Assembly: GCF_000226115.1 (NCBI RefSeq)
Contig: NC_016458.1
Location: 1,488,001 to 1,552,000, forward strand
Direction of reading: 5' to 3'
DNA: 64,000 nt
Origin: Thermothielavioides terrestris NRRL 8126
Taxonomy: Eukaryota; Ascomycota; Sordariomycetes; Sordariales; Chaetomiaceae
The position numbers and the translations under genes are program-made. Each line of letters opens with the position of its first letter. The stretch's first letter is position 1. The notes beneath the pieces are model-generated. The model was not told where the DNA came from and ran no database searches. It saw nothing but the letters and a program-made list of their open reading frames with translations. Shown piece by piece: positions 55,381-64,000 of this stretch.

Positions 55381-56027
55381 ATGGAGTCCAAAAAGGAGAA
55401 AGATATGAGACAGCCGGACTTGAGTGAGTCTTGAAGTCCGATTACCATCGGCATCAGCGATTGGAGCGTCAAACCGGAAAGCGGACTAACCTGGACGGCG
55501 CGGCGGCAGTCATCCCCTATCAAGAACCGGCTCCCAAAGGCGACAATGCCGAGTTCTCCTCGACGCTCTCCTCGACCCTGCCTATGGCCGCTATATTCCT
55601 GCGGAACCGCTACGTTGGGTGGTAAGCTCTCCTCGAAACTGCGCACGAGACCTCGATCCTTCTGGGCTCGCCTCCCTCGGATGCCGTCGCCTCCTTGCCT
55701 GTCGTCGCATCATCCGCCCATGATTGCACCCAAACCGCGATGCGCTGACCGTACCGATGATGCAGGGCGGCCGTTGTCTTCAGCATACAGAGCTGGCTAG
55801 GCGAGAGCGAGGAAACCAGGAAGAGCCCAAGCGCGCCGGGTTACTTCTCCGTCGGGATGTCCCGTATGGCCTGTTCCTCGGCACCCCCAACCCCATCCTA
55901 TCATGTGCTGACCTTGAACTGCCTAGTAATGTCCCTCATTGTCACGTACCTGCCCATCTTCCTCCCGCCACAGCCTGGCCTGCAACAAGGAAGCGCGACC
56001 GGCGCCGCCGCCCCGGCCGCGTCATAA
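55381..56027 (+). CDS. PAT complex subunit Asterix (UPF0139/WDR83OS family)
   Basis: Four short exons: 55381-55423, 55510-55621, 55766-55863 and 55927-56027, closing to 117 residues ending in TAA. No exon is long enough to stand out as an ORF. The gene is seen only when the exons are joined. The product reads MESKKEKDMRQPDLIIPYQE, then PMAAIFLRNRYVGW, WLGESEETRKSPSAPGYFSV and LIVTYLPIFLPPQPG. This is the fungal form of Asterix, the ER membrane subunit of the PAT complex (with CCDC47) that shields polar transmembrane helices during multipass membrane protein insertion at the translocon. Two to three hydrophobic segments lie between residues about 38 and 100. Each intron has a good donor (GTGAGT, GTAAGC, GTATGG) and branch (GGACTAAC, GTGCTGAC). 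Confidence in the family comes from the run of matches across all four exons. Confidence 0.88.
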
Positions 56028-56762
56028 CCCAACGGCGAGTATGCGCAGCAGCGATCGAAAGCCACAAGCAACGGCCGACAACTCCGTACCAAACTGAATA
56101 CTTGCATGGCCACGTAATAAGGAGTTTCATACTCAGACGGTGGGGGGGAAGGAGTTTGTGCCGTGATGAGCTGTACGATTATACCCAACACACGTAATTC
56201 GAGTGCTTGTCTCGTTGCCCTCGTCTTTTCGGCTGCGTGTCATAAGAGATAAGAGACCAGCATACCGGCAGCAGTCCAAGCCAGTATTGGCGAATTTCCA
56301 GTTCCGGCGGTCGCGACGGGCGCCTACAACAACATCAGTGGACTCAATGTTAGACAAGGCCGGGAAGTATACGGTGCCAGGACCCTCGGTGCGGGCACAA
56401 CATTTGGGCAGGCTGAAGCATACGAGTTGAATAACGGGCCAAAACACCCATTGTTGTATAGACATGTTTAAGTTGGGTATATATAAGAAGAGATCCATCA
56501 CAACAACACCTCAGGCACAGCCCCTGCCATCCACCCATCAGCTCAGCGGGACTAGACCACGAATCTGACCGCCATTCCCAACGGAATCATAGCACGCGTG
56601 CACCAGTGCACGCTAGCCTGTCGTGCGAGGTTCCCGACGCTCCCATCAAAGCATTGCCACCGACTCGAAGGAAGGCTTCGCCGTCTTCAAGTTCAAGATC
56701 TGGCCGCCCACAGATCGACGTCGGCGGCGATTGACAAAAAGCAACGGCACGCAAAGACAGAA
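56028..56762. other. Tail-to-tail intergenic region
   Basis: Between the Asterix stop and the end of the secreted-peptide gene on the minus strand. No coding chain, no repeat. Confidence 0.5.
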
Positions 56763-57009
56763 TCAGTTGCTGCGAAGCGGCCTGCAAACAGTCAAGTCGG
56801 TCAGCCAAATCAGCGGCTAGCTTACTTCTCGAAAGAGCCAAGGAAAGCCACACGTACCCGCATCCCTGGGGCGTCGTGACGCCGAAGAAGCAGTCGCCGC
56901 CCGACTTGGGGACGACCTGGTCGGGCTTGATGGGGGTGATGACGACGCCGGCGCTGGCGAGCGAGACGCACAGCGAGAGCGCAGCGGCGGCGAGGGCGGC
57001 GGGCTTCAT
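56763..57009 (-). CDS. Small secreted peptide precursor, function unknown
   Basis: Two exons on the minus strand, 57009-56858 and 56781-56763, with a 76-bp intron (GTACGT donor, GACTTGAC branch, TTTGCAG acceptor), giving 56 residues. The N-terminus MKPAALAAAALSLCVSLASA is a clear signal peptide with an Ala-x-Ala cleavage site. The mature part would be about 36 residues and hold only two cysteines, in GGDCFFGVTTPQGCGPLRSN, which could form one disulfide loop. Without splicing the frame stays open to 56587 (140 residues), but the added sequence is unlike a secreted protein and the splice signals are strong. I do not recognise the family. Candidates are a signalling peptide, an antimicrobial or a small effector. 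It lies between Asterix and a MITE. Confidence 0.6.
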
Positions 57010-57439
57010 GACTTTTTGCTTGACCTGACTATGCCTGGTTCGGGGTGTGGGATGGGATCGATTATTCGGGGCGCAGCAGAACGAGTGGCGCAGGGAATGG
57101 GCGAAAGGGGTAAGTGTGATGAAGGTATTCAGACCAGCTGGTATTTGGAATGCAACTATTACCGGCGAAGCAGAAGAGAATGGGCAGCCTTGAGCCTTGA
57201 AAGATAGCGGCGATCAAGCACCTCGACGAAAATAGAGAAGTAATTACAGCTACAGAAGACGAAAGGAGAGAAGGAGAGAACTCTCAATGACACGGGAAAC
57301 GATTGGGCGGCGAGGAAATCGCTGAGTCGCGCGACCGGGCTGGGCGGCAATTCTGAAACCCGCCGCTGCGACTTCGCGTGCGGCCGGAGCGGGCGGGGCC
57401 GCGGGAGAAACCGACCAAGCAGAGAGCGCGCGTTTCAGG
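57010..57439. promoter_or_regulatory. Upstream region of the secreted-peptide gene
   Basis: About 430 bp between the peptide ATG and MITE family 1 copy 3, and therefore its likely promoter. No sites can be named. Confidence 0.4.
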
Positions 57440-57840
57440 GGTAGACGTTAAAGAGGTCCCGCCAAGACTAATTTCGGCCAATTGTCGGCAATGTTTTTAC
57501 AGCGTTTTTACGCAACCCCGATCGCCAAGGCGTTTGCTCTATCGCCAAGACGTTTAAACGGTTAGTTCGCCAGGGGTATAGGGGGCGGCACCAGCCCCCC
57601 CGCTAGTTAGGATTTGAGTTAAGGTTAGGATACGGATTATAGCTAGAGTGCGGGTTATCCTCGTTTTCTTTTTTTCGATTTGGTTGAGGTATTGTAAAGT
57701 TGTTATTGTTACGAGTCTTTGCTATTTTGCATTGTTGATATTCGAAGTTGTGGCGGCCCCGCTCACCCTTGGCGATTTGTAATTACTTGTACACGGCAGT
57801 CTCCGAAATTAGTCTTGGCGGGACCTCTTTAACGACGACC
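57440..57840 (+). mobile_element. MITE family 1, copy 3 (8-bp TSD)
   Basis: A 401-bp element with ends GGTAGACGTTAAAGAGG and, inverted, GGTCGTCGTTAAAGAGG. This is the clearest view of the terminal repeat. The 8-bp duplication GTTTCAGG is exact at 57432-57439 and 57841-57848. It has the same orientation as copy 2 and is alignable with it along its length. The TTAGGG-like core is more degraded. There is no ORF. Confidence 0.92.
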
Positions 57841-57848
57841 GTTTCAGG

Positions 57849-58187
57849 CCTGAAACTGTTCTGGCCGGGGTCAGAGGCGCCATGCCTTGTTCAGGAATCG
57901 CGAGAGAGCATCAAGTGACGATGCACCGAAGTTTGGGACAGATGAATTCCTTATAAGATACACCACGGCAGCAGCGGTTATCATCGTGCTGAGTGAGACA
58001 AATTCGATAACAGATCCACTCGAGCAAAGTAAGGTTACTGTGGTAGGTCGGCAGTGATCGACGCGCCTTGGCATTCCACTCGACGGATGCTGTGTACCTG
58101 ACATATTGTGGATGTATCAGTCATGCAAACCCGGTCCCTTGCATTTCCGCACCTCAACAACGCTCCATTCTCCGTGGATGCCATGGC
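57849..58187. other. Intergenic, no supported gene
   Basis: Between MITE copy 3 and the stop of the uncharacterised ORF. Nothing recognisable. Confidence 0.5.
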
Positions 58188-59069
58188 TTATAGGCCAATT
58201 CTCACAGCTTCTTGCTCGACAGCCTCGATGTCCCTTTGGGAGACCGTATCGCCCTCCAGCATATGCGTTTGCCATGACTTAAACTCCTCATAGTCGTCTA
58301 AGAACTCGCTATCCGTGAGCCACCAGTCGAACACAGCGGTGTCTAATCCGTCATCCACCGCGCGAAAGAATGTTGCGTCAACCGTCTCGCGAAGCCCGTG
58401 CGCATATTCGAGGTCGAACGTGAGAGTGTGCTCGTCAAACCGTGCCGCCACACAATCACAGTACAGTCGGATGGCAATCCACTTGAGGGGAGCTCGCGCC
58501 CCGAAGCATTTTGCGAAGAAGCCCAGGTCGAGGCCGAGCTCCCAAGGGTCACGGCGCTCGAATCCTGCGGCAAGAGAGCATCGTAACTCGCGCGTTGTTG
58601 GAAAAGAAGCCTGGGTTCCAAGCTCGCGATCGAGCCCGCGACTCAGCAATGTCTGCAAAGAGACGCGGTGCACCTCGTAGTGCTCGGGGATTGCCCATTC
58701 GAAGACTGTTTCGTGATGGAACAACGCCGGGTTTCTGTGGCCGATCTGCTCCGCTAGGTGTCGGGCAGCATGGAACCGGGCAGGCGCCGAGCCTCCGCCT
58801 GCTGGGACTTCGATGAAGACGATCCAGATATCGGCGGGTGATTCGTCCTCCTCCTCGTGCTTCTTAAGAGCACGCTGAACCGTGTCGACTATGCGGTTGC
58901 TGACCGACACCAAAGCTGTGGGCGTGTCTCTCTGCTTGTTAACATGGTTTTGGAACTCGTAGAGCAGCTCTTTGTAGTCCAGCGGACGTCCCCCTGCCCC
59001 TTTGCCGGAGACGAGCTGTCTAGGACTCCGCGCGGAGAAGCACCGGGTGTAAATCGTGCGATTAGCCAC
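58188..59069 (-). CDS. Uncharacterised protein, 5' end unresolved (possible pseudogene)
   Basis: An open frame of 293 codons with protein-like composition. It contains KELLYEFQNHVNKQ, TPTALVSVSNRIVDTVQRAL, ADIWIVFIEVP, FEWAIPEHYEVHRVSLQTLL and DDGLDTAVFDWWLTDSEFLDD. There is no ATG: the frame opens after a TGA at 59085-59087 and its only methionine is near the C-terminus. A missing upstream exon is possible. A CTAAT branch (59059-59067) and a GACAG acceptor before 59015 would allow the coding exon to begin at CTCGTCTCC. Otherwise it is a decayed gene. The layout, with a VSVS turn in the first half and an aromatic-rich IPEHYEVHRV strand later, is reminiscent of fungal proteins with an ADP-ribosyltransferase-like fold (DUF7587 type). 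I would not assign it on that alone. Confidence 0.5.
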   Translation of the reverse strand: MANRTIYTRCFSARSPRQLVSGKGAGGRPLDYKELLYEFQNHVNKQRDTPTALVSVSNRIVDTVQRALKKHEEEDESPADIWIVFIEVPAGGGSAPARFHAARHLAEQIGHRNPALFHHETVFEWAIPEHYEVHRVSLQTLLSRGLDRELGTQASFPTTRELRCSLAAGFERRDPWELGLDLGFFAKCFGARAPLKWIAIRLYCDCVAARFDEHTLTFDLEYAHGLRETVDATFFRAVDDGLDTAVFDWWLTDSEFLDDYEEFKSWQTHMLEGDTVSQRDIEAVEQEAVRIGL

Positions 59070-60189
59070 CCATGGAGTTCGGTGTCAGTGAGCAGCAATG
59101 CCGTAGTTCAAGGGCTTGATCGGTTAACCAACCAGGGCACTGCAGGTTTGCAGCCGCGAGGCTGAGCTCGAGAGGTTGCCAGTGAACGCAGCGATCCAGC
59201 GAGCGGGGTAATGCATGGAACTCATCCTAAGGCACATACGGAGTACCTGTAGGCGATCAATGCCCGGCCAAGAAATGACATAAGGCATCAATCGTCTTCC
59301 TCCCATCCCCTCCGCCAGTTACGCGGTAAGGATCGGGGAAGCCGCCGAGACCGCGCCCCACTCCGGATCCGCGACCCACCGAACCCGGGGCTCAGCTCCG
59401 ATCGCTCCGTTCGCCAGGCCGGCTGGCTCGAGCCTTGAAGTGCCCGCTACACTAGGGGGCAAGTCAGAAATTGGATCGCGAGATGTATCATTGAAAGCAC
59501 TGAAGACCGATACCATGAAGTCAATTCCTTGCTCGGAAGCTGTGCTGCGAACGGCAGTTTCGCTCCCCGAAAGTCCTCCCCGGTAACAGGCCCGGACGCA
59601 CTGCACTCCGGGCCGGTCGCATTTCTTTCGGTGAGTATCAAGCTGGCCACATTTCTATCGAGTATCAAGGTGGCAAATAGCAAATCGTTGCTGTCATAAT
59701 GCGCTGTGACGACTCAATTCTATCCCGGATTCAACAGGAGAAATAACAAGCCGCTCAGCTGGAAACGCTCGCAGTGCGGAGAGCGCCAGTACATACAACG
59801 TCAAGTGCATACTCTTATATCACCTTAAAATGCAACGCACATGTCGAACAACCAACTAAATCTAACTCAAGCAGGCACGCGAATGTGGATGCGAATAAAC
59901 TCAGCTCAGCTCAACATGCAGTGAGAGACAGCAAACGCCCAATATGACCAGTCTGGACAACCCGACGCCCCAGAATGTAAAATCACCAAAGAATAAGATG
60001 CACGCATGCAACCGATCGACCTCTCGACGATCCCATATATCAATGTCCATATGTCCCATCTTTATCGTGTCATCACATCCGTCCCATCCCATCCCATCCG
60101 CAGACGCCCAACCGCCCCCTCTCTTTCTCCCAGGTCACAACCCACCGCAGCGCAGCGGGACGTAACGTAACCCGGCGCGGGCGACTTGC
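59070..60189. other. Intergenic, no supported gene
   Basis: It may hold an upstream exon of the 58-59 kb ORF, but I could not fix one. The rest is presumably the 3' UTR of the PQ-loop gene. CCCATCCCATCCCATCC short repeats lie near 60080. Confidence 0.45.
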
Positions 60190-61673
60190 TCAAGCCGACG
60201 CCGCGGCCTTGGGCTGCCTCTTGGGCGAGTATATGCGGAACTGGACGAAGATGATGCAGTCCTCGACCATGGTGCCGAGCGAGCCCAGCAGCCAGGGCAG
60301 GGCGCGCACGAAGTAGTCGCGGTCCTGGCAGTAGGCCATGACGCTGGCGCCGTAGGTGAAGTTGCCCGTCAGCGACAGCAGGAAGAACAGCAGGGCGAGC
60401 CCCTCGCACGACTTCTCGCGGTAGTTCTTGATGATCTGCGGGATGCGCGCACTGTTGTTTTCACAGCCCTCTTGGTCAGCGCTGTCCTCTCTCTCGGTAC
60501 ACAGAAGCATATGATGACGACAGGGGGGAATTGTTTAAGGAGGGAAGTTGGGGAAGGACCTACCATAGATAACACAGCGCGCTCGCATACCCCAGCACCA
60601 TCCCCACAACCGCCACAGGCTCCTTCATCATCTCCCCATCACCACCATCACCGCCCCCGGGCACGGGGGACGCACCACCACCAGGACCGCCGCCGTCACC
60701 ACCGAGCCCCCACACCCCCATCTTGTTGCTGACAAACCACCCGGCCGCGCCGACCGCCCACACGGCCAGCAGGCTCACCGCGTTGTGCAGCCACGGGTTG
60801 CTGTCGGGCGTGTCGTCCTCGCCCGTGATGATGCGCGTCAGCGGGTCGACCAGGCCGGTGCTCTCGCGGCGGCGGAGCTCGTGGCGCCGGTGCGAACCCG
60901 GCAGGCCACCGCCGGGGGAGGAGTCGCGGCGTGGGCGGTGGGCGCCATTGTGGTGATGGTGCTGGTGGTGATGATAGTGGCGGTGGTCGGGGTGTTCGTC
61001 GTCGTCGTAGTTGTGCTTGGGGAGGAGGGCGTCGGTCTCGGTTGGTGGAGCAGCGGTCGCGGCTGTGGAGGTGGTTGCGGCGAGGTCGCTATCAACGGTG
61101 GCGGTGGAGGGCCGTCGGTCATGGTGGTGATGGTGATGGTGGCGGCGGTGGTGCTCGCGGCGGCGGGCGTTGATGGTGTTGTAGTATGTGCATTGGGAGA
61201 TGAGGATGAGGTCAGCCACGCAGAAGTAGCTGGCGAGGGCTATTGTGGACGGCGCGAGGCTTGTGAAGAGGGCGCCTGCAGCAGGAATTAGATCTTTGAT
61301 GCTCGTGTGCAGCAACCGGGTTGACGGAGAGGCCTGGCGTCGAGACCGCAGGGCCATGACGCTAGCCGGCCGCCCGAGAGGGGGGGGGGGTCGAACGGTT
61401 ACGGACCGGAAAGATTGGCAAGATCACCCAGCAGCCATATCATCAGGAACTTCATGGATAAGGCATCTGCGCTCTTCGTCTTGTAGTTTGTGATCAATTG
61501 AGGAAGCTGCAGGATGCGTCAGCCGCTGGCCTGTCTATCTCGCAGCCTTCTGTGGCGCCTACCAAAAGACATATCCAAGCTGTCAGGCTGACGCTTCCAA
61601 ATATCCCTGAGAGCGCCTGTCCGACATTGGCGGGCTTCAGCGCCTCGGGGACGGCGACGACGAAGGCCAGCAT
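60190..61673 (-). CDS. PQ-loop membrane transporter (Ypq/PQLC2-like)
   Basis: Four exons on the minus strand: 61673-61563, 61506-61407, 61275-60564 and 60451-60190, closing to 394 residues. Seven-helix PQ-loop proteins of this group export basic amino acids from the vacuole or lysosome. The two PQ motifs are at 39-40 (LLPQLITNYKTKSADALS) and 312-313 (ARIPQIIKNYREKSCEGLAL). Both are created by splicing, which fixes the exon borders. Other marks: SGIFGSVSLTAWICLL, FLMIWLLGDLANLSGALF and GNFTYGASVMAY. Between helices 3 and 4 lies an unusually long cytosolic loop (about 105-250) rich in His, Asp and Arg. The start is the first ATG giving a short lead into helix 1. The upstream frame is open but has no earlier ATG. 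Substrate is inferred from the family. Confidence 0.9.
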
Positions 61674-62790
61674 GACGCAACCCGGGGTTGAGCCGGTAGC
61701 GCTGAGTGAGACGGCAATTAGCGAAAGAATCGAGTCCAATGCTCGGCCATAGAGTAGGGGCCGCCGGTGCGGATGTCGTTTTTGGAAGGCTCGTGGCCTG
61801 GTGTTGAACTTTGCACGTGGGTCGAGTCAGACGGTGAAGTCACCGGGGCACACCCGCCCCGGCTGAGGACCCTTATCGCGGGGGGCGGATCTCGGGGTTG
61901 ATAACCAGGGGACCTCAAACTGACTTCCTATCCCGGAAAAGGAAGTTGGAGGCGGCGCACGGCTGGCTGGCCGGACCCCGTGTCTTCTCTGGTTGGGCAG
62001 GAGCAATGCACACTTGCATCACCCGAGACCCCGCATAGTGTATTCCGTACGCTGCGGATTCGATCTGCGAACAGCAGCTGCCAACCGGAAGGGTAGGATG
62101 ATTGAATGTGACATCGAATCCGATACACTACCTAAGTTAGCGGCACCCCGCACTCTCAGCTGTGTGGGGCAAGTATTCCGCCTGGGAATGACCGCTACGG
62201 ACCGGCCACTCGCAGCCGGCTGATTCCAGCTAACCTGGTCAGGCAGTCACGCATCGGGATTTGGGGGAAAAAGCCAAGGCTGCATCAACTGCATCTCGGG
62301 AGATCTCAACAGCTTCTTCCGCTGGTGCAGTTCGATGCATTGGCGTGGAGCTTTTAGGTATTCCATACCGTCCGCTGATTACCTTACTGCTTACCTGAAC
62401 TTACCTCGGGAGCAGGAGGGGAGGAAACGGGAGAATGGCCCTGGCCGAGGAGCCTGTCCCATGGCAGGGCCCAGCCTTGGCACGTGGGGCGAGTCTCTTG
62501 CATCCAAGCAATTCGATTCGACGTCGCGTCTCTCCGGCAACCGATCACGAGCGAGGCGCGCGGCTGATGGCTGACCACCGTCACTCATTCAGCAGGACTG
62601 ACCAACCGTCTCGGCTGCCTGGTGCAGCTCACCCCGTCATATTTCTGTCAGACAACGATAAGCAGGAGACCCTGTGAAGCCCATCTCTCTTCCCGGACAC
62701 TGCTGTTGTGGACGATCGTTGTTGATATCCTGCTCGACCAAGGATATTTGTTTTGTTCTCTTTGCGTGTAAACCTGACTCTGAGACAACG
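61674..62790. promoter_or_regulatory. Divergent promoter region of the PQ-loop and nuclease genes
   Basis: 1.1 kb between outward-pointing genes. No coding chain. No regulatory site can be named with confidence. Confidence 0.5.
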
Positions 62791-63933
62791 ATGAAGCTCT
62801 CATCACTTGCCGTTGGCGCGTCAGCCGTGCCTGCAGCACTGGCCTGGGGCGGTATGTCGTCTCCCCCCTTGACCTTCTTGGTCTTGGACGAAACCCAACG
62901 ACGCAACGCTCACAAATGGCACAGGCTTCGGCCACATCAGCGTCGCCTACCTGGCCAGCAACTTCGTGTCGCCGGCGACGACGTCCTACTTCCAGGCGCT
63001 GCTGGGCAACGACACGGGCGACTACCTCGCGGGCGTGGCGACGTGGGCTGACTCTGTGCGCTACACCAAGTGGGGACGGTTCTCCGCCGACTTCCACTTT
63101 ATCGACGCCAAGGACGACCCGCCGTCGTACTGCGGCGTCGACTTCGACCGCGACTGCAAGAAGGACCGCGGCTGCGTGGTCAGCGCGCTGTACAACTACA
63201 CGACGCGCCTGCTGGCCACCGACAACGACGCGGCGGGCGGCGAGCTGCCCGCGTCGGAGCGCGCCATCGCCGCCAAGTTCGTCGTGCACTTCGTCGGCGA
63301 CATCCACCAGCCGCTGCACACGGAAAACGTGGCGCGCGGCGGCAACGGAATCCCCGTGACGTTCGGCGGCGCCCGGTTCAACTTGCACCACGTGTGGGAC
63401 ACGAGCATCGTGGAGAAGCTGGTGGGCGCCGCCGCGCACCGGCGGCCGTACGAGGCGGCGAAGCGGTGGGCCGACGAGCTGACGGAGGAGATCAACGGGG
63501 GCAAGTACTCCCAGGACCGGATCGACTGGCTCAGGTCTGCGAACCTGTCGGATCCCATCGCCACCGCCATTGAGTGGGCAACCGAGTCGAACGCGTTCGT
63601 CTGCACGACGGGTAAGTGCTGTCGTTTAAATCTGTTCTTGAGCAAGCAAGCAAAAAGACAAAGAAGAAAAGAAAAGAAAAAAGAAAGTTCTGCATATGGT
63701 AGACATAGACATGATGTTGCACTGTCCATGATGGCTGATAACTTCCAACTCGCCTGCCAGTCATGCCCAACGGTCCGGAGGCCATCAAGGGCCAAGAACT
63801 GGGGTCAGACTACTACGAAGCCGCCGCCCCGGTGGTCGAGCTGCAGATTGCGCGGGCGGGATACCGGTTGGCAGCCTGGCTGGACCTGATCGTTTCGAGC
63901 ATCAACAGTCAATCGTCGCCGGGCGATCTGTAG
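62791..63933 (+). CDS. Secreted S1/P1-type zinc nuclease
   Basis: Three exons, 62791-62851, 62925-63611 and 63761-63933, closing to 306 residues. It is a single-strand-specific nuclease and 3'-nucleotidase of the phospholipase C/P1 fold with three zinc ions, secreted for nucleic-acid scavenging. The signal peptide ends ...AALA, leaving Trp19 as the mature first residue, which in this family binds zinc through its free amino group. The other ligands are visible in order: His in GFGHIS, Asp in WADSVR, His in FHFIDAK, then HFVGDIHQPLH, with His, Asp and His, and HHVWD near the end of that domain. Intron 1 (73 bp) falls just after the mature N-terminus. Length matches Aspergillus S1 (287). Two Cys pairs (YCGVDFDRDCKKDRGC) are conserved disulfide sites. 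Confidence 0.95.
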
Positions 63934-64000
63934 GTGCACTGTTATTGTTTGTCGCGCTTGTCAGAGCATCTCTGCAGGATGAGTGGCGATCTTGCCGCTG

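Noticed and set aside
55344..55646. Minus-strand 100-codon frame over the Asterix exons
   Set aside because: It is the antisense shadow of the four-exon Asterix gene on the plus strand.
1..64000. tRNA, 5S rRNA and CRISPR
   Set aside because: No convincing tRNA arms or 5S rRNA sequence were seen on either strand by eye. CRISPR is not expected in a fungal nuclear genome. tRNAscan-SE would be decisive for tRNAs.

Overview
The window is nuclear DNA of a filamentous ascomycete. The genes have short spliceosomal introns, mostly 55-170 bp, with GTRNGT donors and CTRAY branch sites. Coding sequence is GC-rich. There are fungus-specific proteins (Pal1, HET domain, Ssz1, fungal Srb8/MED12) and close resemblance to Neurospora-type proteins (CK-1a, class II PKA catalytic subunit). 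I read it as a Sordariomycete, probably Sordariales and perhaps Chaetomiaceae. That placement is inferred from gene style and remembered protein families, not from a search.

Layout. 1-9 kb: an NT-C2 protein, a zinc-binding RING-like protein with a long acidic insert, then a divergent pair, the ribosome-associated Hsp70 Ssz1 (minus) and the exosome cap subunit Rrp40 (plus). 9.7-12 kb: a protein with an N-terminal membrane segment and C-terminal C2H2 zinc fingers. 12.7-13.8 kb: two small non-autonomous DNA transposons. 14.8-22 kb: a secreted two-FAS1 protein, a RecA/Rad51-like protein lacking Walker motifs, and Pal1. 22-28.8 kb: about 6.6 kb with no gene I can support. 28.8-42 kb: signalling and trafficking genes, namely casein kinase 1, a tail-anchored inositol 5-phosphatase, a PKA catalytic subunit and a Gyp2-type Rab GAP. 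43.7-52.5 kb: a HET-domain protein and Mediator subunit MED12. 53.6-58 kb: a transposon-rich stretch with three more elements, interleaved with a four-exon gene for the ER membrane-protein chaperone subunit Asterix and a tiny secreted-peptide gene. 58-64 kb: an uncharacterised ORF without a start Met, a PQ-loop transporter and an S1/P1 nuclease.

Most genes are housekeeping or signalling and are not arranged as a metabolic cluster. The accessory flavour is confined to the HET gene, the transposon islands, the small secreted peptide and the uncharacterised ORF at 58-59 kb. The most notable structural finding is two MITE families (about 400 bp with 8-bp target duplications, three copies; about 450-530 bp with 9-bp target duplications, two copies). 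They sit next to each other at two separate places 40 kb apart. Exon models were built by hand from splice signals and frame continuity. Every multi-exon model listed closes to a whole number of codons.
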